A stretch of DNA of 5,928 nucleotides from Candidatus Woesearchaeota archaeon (GTDB lineage Archaea > Nanobdellota > Nanobdellia > Woesearchaeales > UBA12501), in the NCBI GenBank assembly GCA_016177315.1, contig JACOVN010000018.1, positions 1 through 5,928 on the forward strand, written 5' to 3'. A program made the position numbers and the translations under genes. Below, in pieces: positions 1 to 4,783 of the stretch. Each line of letters begins with the position of its first letter. Within the stretch, counting starts at the first letter, position 1. The notes beneath the pieces were generated by a model, which was given only the letters and a program-made list of their open reading frames with translations, did no database searches and was not told where the DNA came from.

Positions 1-281
1 ACACAGTAGCGAATCCAGAAATTGGGCTCAAACTTCCTTGCTTTTCTGATAAAGGCTTCTTGCGACATTTTCCTGTTCTTTCCATCCAAAACCTCTACTC
101 TTTCCTTCTCCGTCAGGTAGAGGGATTCAAGTAAGGAAAGCTGCACTTTCGTGCCAACCATCTGCCCATACACGCTCTGATGGTAGAGTTCCCTAGCAGC
201 ATCCGAGTCCTCTGTCAAGACTCTTCCATCGAGCCAGTAGGCCTTTACCACTTCCTTCTTCATGGTGTTCATGCTTCTCAT
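1..281 (-). CDS. endA: tRNA-splicing endonuclease EndA, 5' part (runs off the left edge)
   Basis: Reading the minus strand from the ATG at 281 gives about 93 residues that match the N-terminal domain of archaeal EndA, the enzyme that cuts the bulge-helix-bulge at tRNA intron boundaries. Recognisable pieces are a first strand with YWLDGRVL, then DAARELYHQSVYGQ, the segment LSLLESLYLTEKERVEVLDG, and FIRKARKFEPNFWIRY leading towards the catalytic domain. The catalytic Tyr/His/Lys triad lies in the missing C-terminal half, so activity and subunit type (alpha4, alpha2 or other) cannot be judged. Three in-frame ATGs occur at 281, 272 and 263. I chose 281 because AGAGG lies about 8 nt upstream of it. 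A TATA-like TTTTAAAA at 297-304 would fit a leaderless start at 272. The 38-nt gap after the regulator gene on the same strand suggests co-transcription. Confidence 0.87.
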   Translation of the reverse strand, partial: MRSMNTMKKEVVKAYWLDGRVLTEDSDAARELYHQSVYGQMVGTKVQLSLLESLYLTEKERVEVLDGKNRKMSQEAFIRKARKFEPNFWIRYC

Positions 282-319
282 GGCTTTTTCCTCTTGTTTT
301 AAAAAGGTTTCGCGGCTAT

Positions 320-1183
320 TTAGAACTCCTTGAGGAACTTAATCAATTCATTGGCCTGCCCGAATTCCAAGAATTCCTCTTTGGTAATGGCAGGAACATC
401 TTTTGGCTTTTTCCTCTCGAAGATAACTAAATTATCCGCATCTAACAGTCTAGAGACTGAGGCAAACCCCTCTTTGACCTTATCCCCTATATCTGTCAGA
501 ATGATTTCCTCTTGTCTCTTGGCAATGATGTCAAAAGGCAATTTCTTTGTTTGGTTGGCTGCAAAGCCAAGTTGGTGGTATTTCTGCGTAAAAGGCGTTG
601 GTTGCTCTTCCACAAAGCCCCGCTGTTGCGAGAAAATGTTAATCTTGCTGAATATTTCATGGCCGAAGAGATCATACATCTTCACCGCTTTCTGCAATGT
701 CATTTCCGCATTTTCCTGTTCATACTTCACTATCATCCTTCTGGAAACGCCTATTTTCTTGGACAGCCCCTGCAAGGATAGCCCTTGCTGCTCTCTCTTT
801 TCTCTCAGTTTTTCCCCAATGATGTTGGCTGTCAGGCCTGCATTTGTTCGCAAGAGGAATGGCAGTTTATCTTCTATCGCACTCTTGAAGGTAGGAATGG
901 TTAGGGTAGGGATGCCGAGACGCAGATACACCACATTCTCTTCTAATGGTGTTCCTGCCTTTTCTGCAATGACGACAGGAGAGGCCTGCAGATAGCTGCT
1001 GACCTTCTTCATCTCATTGGCATGTTCTTTTGTTATGGCGTTAGCATCCATTAAAACCTTCATCAAGAGGATCCTAGAGCCCTTTCTTGCCAGGATGTCA
1101 AAACAGGAGCGCTCCAGCTGTTTCACAGTAAAGCCCTTCTGGAAGAGCAAAATTCCTGTTTCTTCAAGGAGTTTCTGGTTCAT
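320..1183 (-). CDS. COG1395-type archaeal transcriptional regulator with central XRE-like HTH
   Basis: A 287-residue protein, probably a cytoplasmic DNA-binding regulator. A helix-turn-helix spans roughly residues 122-178: GEKLREKREQQGLSLQGLSK, then KIGVSRRMIVKYEQ, the pattern of Cro/XRE-like domains. The N-terminal part carries CFDILARKGSRILLMKVL and ASPVVIAEKAG and the phrase VYLRLGIPTL, features I associate with the archaeal COG1395 'predicted transcriptional regulator' family. The C-terminal part repeats the same block (GF-x9-FDIIA, then VSRLLDADNLVIFE), so the HTH sits between two copies of one module. The reading frame extends to a TTG at 1195, but the ATG at 1183 is preferred: a TATA box (1206-1213) is centred about 26 nt upstream, predicting a leaderless mRNA. 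Its targets are unknown. It lies 38 nt upstream of endA and is divergent from the hot-dog protein gene. The name is family-level recognition, not a proven function. Confidence 0.87.
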   Translation of the reverse strand: MNQKLLEETGILLFQKGFTVKQLERSCFDILARKGSRILLMKVLMDANAITKEHANEMKKVSSYLQASPVVIAEKAGTPLEENVVYLRLGIPTLTIPTFKSAIEDKLPFLLRTNAGLTANIIGEKLREKREQQGLSLQGLSKKIGVSRRMIVKYEQENAEMTLQKAVKMYDLFGHEIFSKINIFSQQRGFVEEQPTPFTQKYHQLGFAANQTKKLPFDIIAKRQEEIILTDIGDKVKEGFASVSRLLDADNLVIFERKKPKDVPAITKEEFLEFGQANELIKFLKEF

Positions 1184-1205
1184 GCCACACGGCAAAACTC
1201 CCTGG

Positions 1206-1213
1206 CTTTATAA
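1206..1213 (-). promoter_or_regulatory. TATA box of the COG1395 regulator gene
   Basis: On the minus strand this reads TTATAAAG. Its centre is about 26 nt from the ATG at 1183, so transcription would begin at or next to the start codon (leaderless). No Shine-Dalgarno sequence precedes that ATG, which agrees. Confidence 0.6.
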
Positions 1214-1229
1214 GGTTTTGCTGCAAAAG

Positions 1230-1239
1230 CTTTAAAAAC
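1230..1239 (+). promoter_or_regulatory. Probable TATA box of the hot-dog protein gene
   Basis: CTTTAAAAAC is centred about 51 nt before the ATG at 1286. Initiation about 26 nt downstream of the box would give a 5' leader of about 25 nt, enough to hold the Shine-Dalgarno sequence at 1271-1277. The box lies only about 20 bp from the oppositely directed TATA at 1206-1213, so the two divergent promoters may compete for TBP/TFB. Confidence 0.5.
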
Positions 1240-1270
1240 ACCGTACAACTCTCTCTATAGGCAGCAGGGT

Positions 1271-1277
1271 GGGGAGG
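1271..1277 (+). promoter_or_regulatory. Strong Shine-Dalgarno sequence of the hot-dog protein gene
   Basis: GGGGAGG lies 8 nt before the ATG at 1286 and fixes that start. It contrasts with most genes of this window, which have no such site. Confidence 0.65.
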
Positions 1278-1285
1278 CGTAGAGT

Positions 1286-1984
1286 ATGCGGCAATTAGAG
1301 ATTCCAAGGTTTCAAATTCAAGACTATCTGCCATTTCTCAGGGCAACCGGAGACACCAACCCCTTGCATACAGATCCAGAACACGCAACAAAGACCCCCT
1401 TTGGTCGCGTGATTGTTCCTGGCATGTATATTCTCTTACGAGCAGAAGGAGTGCTTCCTAGCAATCCTGGAACCTTTTTACTCGATTTTCAGGAAAGTGT
1501 ATCCTTGTCCGATAGGGTTACTATATCCTATGACGAGGAAACGAGCTACTTTGCTGTCAAAAAGTGGAATGCGGGAATGCCAAGCGTTGCTGTCCATGGT
1601 GTGGTCAAGCCAGAGCATGGAAATCCCAGAACACCACTTGCTGATATTTCCCCCCTTCCTGGAAGCCCCCTCCATGCTTCCTGTCTTGCAGAGGAGTTTC
1701 TGCTTCAACAAGATGGAAATGGTCATCGAAGAGTGCCGCTTGGTCTCTTGTTATCCTATCTTTCTCCTACCTTGCTGAACTTTTACCATGGAAATCTGGT
1801 TGGAGCCTATCGAAGGTTAGAAGGCGCTGTGCTTGGGTCTCTGCATGCCCTCTCTCCTGGAGAGGAAATCCAAGGAAGGGCGCAGTTGCGGAAGCAGAGA
1901 GGAAAATGGCATTTCCTTGACTATGAGCTCTCTGACCATGTTGGACCAAGGATAATAGGACAAGCAACGTTACTGGAACTCTAA
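1286..1984 (+). CDS. Double hot-dog, MaoC-like dehydratase/hydratase family protein
   Basis: A 232-residue cytosolic protein. Residues 20-48 hold the MaoC/(R)-hydratase signature: ATGDTNPLHTDPEHA followed by FGRVIVPGMYI. Asp23 and His28 are at the positions of the catalytic Asp/His pair of (R)-specific enoyl-CoA hydratases. The rest of the first hot-dog fold follows, with SVSLSDRVTISYD and a strand near residues 86-108. From about residue 150 a second, signature-less half is seen: a helix-like LLLSYLSPTLLNFYHGN, then strands EEIQGRAQLRKQRGKWHF and GPRIIGQATLLEL. This suggests a two-hot-dog monomer with one active and one structural half. Known relatives hydrate 2-enoyl-CoA or dehydrate 3-hydroxyacyl thioesters. 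The true substrate is not evident, and no other acyl-CoA gene is nearby. The start is fixed by a strong Shine-Dalgarno sequence. It is divergent from the regulator gene and 48 nt ahead of the next gene. Confidence 0.85.
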   Translation: MRQLEIPRFQIQDYLPFLRATGDTNPLHTDPEHATKTPFGRVIVPGMYILLRAEGVLPSNPGTFLLDFQESVSLSDRVTISYDEETSYFAVKKWNAGMPSVAVHGVVKPEHGNPRTPLADISPLPGSPLHASCLAEEFLLQQDGNGHRRVPLGLLLSYLSPTLLNFYHGNLVGAYRRLEGAVLGSLHALSPGEEIQGRAQLRKQRGKWHFLDYELSDHVGPRIIGQATLLEL

Positions 1985-2000
1985 GCAGAGGCTGTGGCAA

Positions 2001-2010
2001 ATTTTATATA
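2001..2010 (+). promoter_or_regulatory. TATA box of the single-pass membrane protein gene
   Basis: ATTTTATATA is centred about 27 nt before the ATG at 2033, predicting a leaderless transcript. This argues against the upstream in-frame GTG at 1994, whose codons would overlap the box itself. Confidence 0.6.
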
Positions 2011-2032
2011 CTCCTTGCTACAGATTTTTCCC

Positions 2033-2470
2033 ATGGACCCAAACAGGTACATCAAGAACATTGTACGTTCGAAGCAGCTCTTTCAGGAAAGAAAGAGAGA
2101 GGAGCGGAAAACGCCAACAGGCCTGATACTTCTTTTGGTGCTCCTCGGTTTAGGTTTATTCTGGCTTAGCAATGCCCAGCTAACAGGCTATGCAACGCAG
2201 CGATACGTAAGCTTTGATGCAGAGCTTGAGAAAGGCATCGTTACCTTTGGTGAGCCTGTTATGCTACACATCGAACCAACTGATGCACAGTACAGCATTG
2301 CTGTTATTCTGCCAGATGGAAGCATTGAGATGATCGATAGCCTTGCCTATATCCCTACAATTCCGGGCTTGTACACCATAGACGTGTTGCTCTACCTAGG
2401 TACGATCAATGAACGATTTTCCATTCCCTTTGAAGTTGTCGAGGAATCTTCTCCAAGGAGGATAACTTAA
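2033..2470 (+). CDS. Single-pass membrane protein with C-terminal beta-rich outer domain, function unknown
   Basis: A 145-residue protein I cannot assign to a named family. Residues 1-28 are strongly basic (IVRSK, QERKREERK). Residues 29-46 form one hydrophobic helix (GLILLLVLLGLGLFWL), followed by NAQLTGYATQ. The positive-inside rule predicts an N-in, C-out signal-anchor (type II) protein. The remaining ~95 residues look like a small beta-sandwich: alternating strands such as IVTFGEPVMLHIEP, YSIAVILPDGSIEMI and GLYTIDVLLYLG, resembling Ig/bacterial-Ig-like or CARDB-like surface domains. DPANN genomes carry many such short single-helix surface proteins. The ATG at 2033 is preferred over the GTG at 1994 because of TATA spacing and because the 13 extra residues would be encoded within the promoter. 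Genes follow at short spacing (26 nt to cmk), so read-through transcription is possible. Confidence 0.75.
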   Translation: MDPNRYIKNIVRSKQLFQERKREERKTPTGLILLLVLLGLGLFWLSNAQLTGYATQRYVSFDAELEKGIVTFGEPVMLHIEPTDAQYSIAVILPDGSIEMIDSLAYIPTIPGLYTIDVLLYLGTINERFSIPFEVVEESSPRRIT

Positions 2471-2475
2471 TAAAC
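2466..2475 (+). promoter_or_regulatory. Possible TATA box of cmk, overlapping the previous stop codon
   Basis: CTTAATAAAC is centred about 26.5 nt before the ATG at 2497, matching the leaderless spacing of other genes here. It overlaps the TAA of the preceding gene, so cmk may have its own promoter besides any read-through. No Shine-Dalgarno sequence precedes the ATG. Confidence 0.45.
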
Positions 2476-2496
2476 TTCTCCCTTTCTTTTGCAAGC

Positions 2497-3072
2497 ATGA
2501 TTGTGACCATTTCTGGAACCCCAGGGAGCGGAAAGAGCACCGTAGCAAAGCTCGTAGCGAAGAAGCTTGGTTGGAAGCACTACTCCATGGGAGACCTGCA
2601 ACGGCAAGTTGCAGAGGAACGCGGCATTTCCATTGCAAAACTTGGTGAACTGGAACAAACAGACCCCAGTATTGACCGGGAGATCGACGCCCTGCAAATA
2701 AGGCTTGGCAAAGAAGAAGAGGACATTATCATTGATTCCAGATTGGGTGCGTTCTTTATCCCTCATGCAAAACTGAGAATATTCCTTGACGCCGATGAAG
2801 AGGAACGGGCAAGACGCATTCTGCATGCAGAACGGGGAGAGGAATCCTACCGGAATATAGAAGAAGCAAAAGAGAAGATGCAGGAGCGGGAAGAGGACAA
2901 TGCACAGCGGTACAGAAAGTTCTATGGTATTGATCACCGCGACCGAAAGCTCTATACACATTTTTTAGACACTACCCATGCAGTTCCAGAACAGACAGCA
3001 GAGAAAATCCTCCTTCTTATTCACCAGGCGCAGCGCACCAAACCGAGAAATGCTGGTAAAAGAGAAAAATGA
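2497..3072 (+). CDS. cmk: Cytidylate (CMP) kinase, archaeal type
   Basis: A 191-residue P-loop kinase that would transfer phosphate from ATP to CMP/dCMP in the cytosol, feeding CTP and RNA/DNA precursor synthesis. The Walker A loop is GTPGSGKST at residues 7-15, starting almost at the N-terminus (MIVTISG) as in the archaeal CMP kinases. HYSMGDLQRQVAEERG (28-43) fits the NMP-binding segment. DIIIDSRLGAFFIP (76-89) holds the Ser-Arg-Leu substrate contact, and RIFLDAD (94-100) is a core strand. Arginines at 105-107 and in REEDNAQRYRKFYGID (131-146) supply the lid and sensor region. Length is normal for the short archaeal form, plus a basic tail of about 13 residues. In many archaea cmk lies in the secY-adk/L14e/truB ribosomal neighbourhood. 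Here it sits between two unrelated small membrane protein genes, so that linkage is lost. Confidence 0.95.
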   Translation: MIVTISGTPGSGKSTVAKLVAKKLGWKHYSMGDLQRQVAEERGISIAKLGELEQTDPSIDREIDALQIRLGKEEEDIIIDSRLGAFFIPHAKLRIFLDADEEERARRILHAERGEESYRNIEEAKEKMQEREEDNAQRYRKFYGIDHRDRKLYTHFLDTTHAVPEQTAEKILLLIHQAQRTKPRNAGKREK

Positions 3073-3090
3073 CTACTTCTCTATCAAAAC

Positions 3091-3101
3091 AGTATAAAAA
3101 T
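3091..3101 (+). promoter_or_regulatory. Possible upstream TATA box
   Basis: AGTATAAAAAT lies just after the cmk stop codon. If used, it would start a transcript near 3122 with a leader of about 70 nt for the small gene at 3192. It may be a second, tandem promoter or simply AT-rich spacer. Confidence 0.3.
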
Positions 3102-3135
3102 ACCTTTCTGCCTCTCTCTAGCCCTTTTCGCGAAA

Positions 3136-3146
3136 CATTTATAAAT
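3136..3146 (+). promoter_or_regulatory. TATA box of the small Trp-rich membrane protein gene
   Basis: CATTTATAAAT is centred about 51 nt before the ATG at 3192. Initiation about 26 nt further on gives a leader of about 25 nt that includes the Shine-Dalgarno at 3181-3188. The same TATA-to-ATG spacing is seen for the gene at 1286, the other gene here with a strong Shine-Dalgarno sequence. Confidence 0.55.
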
Positions 3147-3180
3147 GCTAAACCCAATAAATGCCCTCAGACATGTTAAA

Positions 3181-3188
3181 GAGGTGAT
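3181..3188 (+). promoter_or_regulatory. Near-perfect Shine-Dalgarno sequence of the small membrane protein gene
   Basis: GAGGTGAT is complementary to the 3' end of archaeal 16S rRNA (AUCACCUC). The six-base core GAGGTG ends 5 nt before the ATG at 3192. It is the strongest argument that this short gene is real. Confidence 0.75.
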
Positions 3189-3191
3189 ACC

Positions 3192-3353
3192 ATGAAAGAC
3201 GAATGCCCAGCTTGGAAAGGATGGGTTGTATTAATAGCAGGAATTTTGTACCTGTTGCAGGACTATGGCTTTGGACTAGCCTGGTGGAGAGTAAATTGGT
3301 GGACTGCAGCGTTTGTCCTGTGGGGACTATGCTCAGTTATGGCAAAGAGATAA
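3192..3353 (+). CDS. Small tryptophan-rich two-helix membrane protein (53 aa)
   Basis: A short gene starting MKDECPAWKGW and ending CSVMAKR. It has two hydrophobic segments, about residues 10-24 (GWVVLIAGILYLL) and 36-50 (WWTAAFVLWGLCSVM), joined by a turn QDYGFGLAWWRVN. This makes a helical hairpin with both ends probably cytoplasmic. Seven of 53 residues are Trp (8, 11, 31, 32, 36, 37, 44), clustered at the predicted membrane interfaces, and two Cys are present (5 and 47). The layout, with a G-rich first helix ending in LL and then W-x-x-WW before the second helix, recalls LiaI/LiaF-type (DUF5668-like) transmembrane modules. That is a resemblance only. The gene has its own TATA box, a near-perfect Shine-Dalgarno sequence and a T-rich terminator directly after its stop, so it is probably a single-gene transcript. 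Confidence 0.78.
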   Translation: MKDECPAWKGWVVLIAGILYLLQDYGFGLAWWRVNWWTAAFVLWGLCSVMAKR

Positions 3354-3380
3354 AGAAAAAGGTTTTTTCTTTTCTTTTTT
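3352..3380. terminator. Bidirectional AT-only terminator between convergent genes
   Basis: AAAGAAAAA (3352-3360) and TTTTTCTTT (3364-3372) form a perfect 9-bp inverted repeat around GGT. On the plus strand, T-tracts run from 3363 to 3380 (TTTTTTCTTTTCTTTTTT), typical of archaeal T-rich termination. On the minus strand the same arm reads TTTTTCTTT just after the protease stop codon (3379-3381). It can therefore end both the small membrane protein gene and the protease gene. Confidence 0.65.
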
Positions 3381-4263
3381 ATTGCAGTAGATAGAGGAAT
3401 CCATACCCTACAAAGCAGCCCAGCATGAGGAAGGGCATAGCAGGATAGAAGCGGTCTTCTCTTGCTTTCAGAAGCAGGAATAGCAACGCCAATGCTGTCA
3501 TTGTTGGCACAAGCAACGCATACAGTAACGCCAAGGACGGAGGATGTTGCAACAGCAGTCCTTTCAACACCACTCCGCCAAACAACAGTGGAAAGCCAAT
3601 ATCCCCTCCACCAAGTACAGCACTCTTCACACGCCTCCCTTCTGTTGCTGGAAGTTTTCCTCGTACAGGCCTTTGGTAAGGGATGAATAAGCCAGCAAAA
3701 ATCTTCATCTCCGCCTGGAATTTTGCTAATTTGATCATGTGCTTGGATTTCCAAACAGCAAACATGTCATAGAGGGATATCAAAAGCAGCAGCATACTTA
3801 CGGAGAGCAGATTCAAGACAGGAACAAAGATGACAGCCAAGCCTCCATAGACAAAGAGTTCGGTGAGATTATGGATGTAAAGGTTTGGTTTGAATATTTT
3901 ATAGAATCCAAGGATCAAGGCAAGAACTACAGCAATCACCTGCGGTAAAAAGGCATGGAAGGAAATACTTAAAGTAATAAAAACAGCTAAAAAGAACCAG
4001 AGTTTCCAGAAAGCGAAGGCTTTGATTTTGATGAGGAGGAGAAACAACAGAGTACCAAGAATAATGGCGGTGAAGAGGTAGGCAAAGGATTTGCTCTCTT
4101 CCATCTGAGGCCTTTCGATGTTCAACGGCAAATTACCCCATTCGATCTTTCCCTGTTGCAAGGCAGCAGGATCAATGTACTGCTGAATAACCACCAATCC
4201 AATAACCTGGGCAAGGAAGAAAATTCCAACCAAGAGCAAGGTAATTTGCCAGGTATGCTTCAT
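3379..4263 (-). CDS. Presenilin/signal-peptide-peptidase-like GxGD intramembrane aspartyl protease (A22 family, archaeal)
   Basis: A 294-residue integral membrane protein with about nine hydrophobic helices (roughly 5-28, 59-80, 82-104, 106-122, 131-150, 151-171, 214-235, 243-265, 273-293). The catalytic pattern of the family is complete. There is a YD pair (Tyr165-Asp166, in LYDMFAVW) in helix 6, and GGGD (Asp221, followed by IGFP) in helix 7. PAMP (274-277) in helix 9 stands for the PAL(P) motif, with Met in place of Leu. A hydrophilic loop (about 185-213) separates helices 6 and 7. These proteins cut transmembrane segments of substrates inside the membrane; archaeal members have few known natural substrates. 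It fits the archaeal presenilin-like A22 group (COG3389-like) in length and motifs. It is transcribed from a TATA box shared with the divergent gene at 4314, with the ATG at 4263 about 26 nt away (leaderless). Confidence 0.93.
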   Translation of the reverse strand: MKHTWQITLLLVGIFFLAQVIGLVVIQQYIDPAALQQGKIEWGNLPLNIERPQMEESKSFAYLFTAIILGTLLFLLLIKIKAFAFWKLWFFLAVFITLSISFHAFLPQVIAVVLALILGFYKIFKPNLYIHNLTELFVYGGLAVIFVPVLNLLSVSMLLLLISLYDMFAVWKSKHMIKLAKFQAEMKIFAGLFIPYQRPVRGKLPATEGRRVKSAVLGGGDIGFPLLFGGVVLKGLLLQHPPSLALLYALLVPTMTALALLFLLLKAREDRFYPAMPFLMLGCFVGYGFLYLLQ

Positions 4264-4283
4264 TGTCCAGCAAGAAGGGAAAG

Positions 4284-4294
4284 TTTTTATAAAG
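4284..4294. promoter_or_regulatory. Shared bidirectional TATA box of the protease and RNA-binding protein genes
   Basis: The core TTTATAAA (4286-4293) is a perfect palindrome. Its centre lies 24.5 nt from the plus-strand ATG at 4314 and 26.5 nt from the minus-strand ATG at 4263. It is the only convincing TATA in the 50-bp gap. The plus-direction flank GGGAAAG is purine-rich, like a BRE; the minus-direction flank is a poorer BRE. Both transcripts would be leaderless. Confidence 0.7.
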
Positions 4295-4313
4295 CTATGG
4301 TTTTTCGCAGCAC

Positions 4314-4763
4314 ATGCGTATAGCCCACACTGTCACGGTAACGGTGTTTTGCAAGGAGCATGAGCGGGAAGAAAGAGTTCTGCAACAATTGAAAGCATTG
4401 TTCCCCTTCTCCCTGGAAGAAGAGAAAGTTCCAGTGGGAAAAACAGTTGCTAGAGGCTTTGAAGAGAAGAAAATCTTGATCTATATTGTTGTCTTGAAGA
4501 AAGAAGGCCAGATAAACAAATTTTTAGCGTTTCTCTGTGAGCAGCTAGGGGAGGAGCAGCGTCATACTCTTCTCGAGCAAGCTCCCTCACGCTTAGACAA
4601 GGACTGCAATTTCTTTGTCAGATTGGATAAAGAAAGAATGCTCCAGGATGGGAAATGGATTGTAACGGATGGAGGGAATTGCTACCACATCAAGATGAGC
4701 CTGGCCATTTATCCTGCAAAGTGGGAGAAAGGCTTAGGGGCAGTGGAGAAAATATTTAAATAA
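4314..4763 (+). CDS. COG1325-like RNA-binding protein, predicted exosome-associated
   Basis: A 149-residue soluble protein. I recognise the archaeal family annotated as 'exosome subunit/RNA-binding protein with dsRBD fold' (COG1325). The N-terminal strand (IAHTVTVTVFCKEHE) and the helix with LQQLKALFPF are followed by a second strand KKILIYIVVLKK. The diagnostic C-terminal block is SRLDKDCNFFVRLDKERML (92-110), then a hydrophobic strand with HIKMSLAIYPAKWEKGL (125-141). The family is predicted to bind RNA and to be linked to the archaeal exosome or ribosome-associated RNA processing; no biochemical role is visible in the sequence itself. The length is typical. The ATG at 4314 follows the shared TATA by about 25 nt and lacks a Shine-Dalgarno, so a leaderless mRNA is likely. 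Its stop overlaps a possible start of trpS (TAATG at 4761-4765), so the two genes may be partly co-transcribed. Confidence 0.8.
   Translation: MRIAHTVTVTVFCKEHEREERVLQQLKALFPFSLEEEKVPVGKTVARGFEEKKILIYIVVLKKEGQINKFLAFLCEQLGEEQRHTLLEQAPSRLDKDCNFFVRLDKERMLQDGKWIVTDGGNCYHIKMSLAIYPAKWEKGLGAVEKIFK
4753..4762 (+). promoter_or_regulatory. Probable internal TATA box of trpS, inside the 3' end of the preceding gene
   Basis: The palindrome TATTTAAATA is centred 26.5 nt before the ATG at 4784, the spacing expected for a leaderless trpS mRNA. It also encodes the last residues of the upstream protein, so it may be conserved only in part for promoter use. Confidence 0.5.
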
Positions 4764-4783
4764 TGTACAGCAGAAGAGCAGGA

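Noticed and set aside
330..995. Long open frame of 221 codons on the plus strand opposite the COG1395 gene
   Set aside because: It is antisense to a well-supported gene, its translation shows no family motif and is Ser/Cys-rich low-order sequence, and it has no promoter or Shine-Dalgarno of its own.
1184..1195. Longer start of the COG1395 gene at 1195 (four extra codons)
   Set aside because: The first codon would be TTG, with no ribosome binding site, and the TATA box at 1206-1213 places initiation near 1184, leaving only the ATG at 1183 usable on a leaderless mRNA.
1979..1990. Small inverted repeat CTCT-AAGC-AGAG at the end of the hot-dog gene, considered as a terminator
   Set aside because: The stem has only four base pairs and no T-run follows; chance is the simpler explanation.
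1994..2032. Longer start of the single-pass membrane protein at a GTG (1994)
   Set aside because: The 13 extra codons cover the TATA box at 2001-2010, and the first ATG after it has the same spacing as neighbouring genes.
2467..2961. Minus-strand open frame of 164 codons across cmk
   Set aside because: It is a shadow of the clear cytidylate kinase frame; the translation is Cys/Phe/Leu-rich without recognisable domain order.
3073..3191. Search of the longest intergenic gap for a C/D-box or H/ACA RNA or tRNA
   Set aside because: No paired C (RUGAUGA) and D (CUGA) boxes, ACA hairpin or tRNA-like arms were seen. The stretch is explained by two TATA-like boxes and the Shine-Dalgarno leader.
3203..3394. 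Plus-strand frame of 63 codons overlapping the small Trp-rich gene
   Set aside because: It starts inside the better frame, lacks a Shine-Dalgarno, and reads through the T-rich terminator. The frame from 3192 has the correct Shine-Dalgarno spacing and a sensible membrane topology.
3263..3754. Minus-strand open frame of 163 codons overlapping the protease and the small membrane protein
   Set aside because: It overlaps two better-supported genes and the terminator hairpin in another frame, with no motif or start signal.
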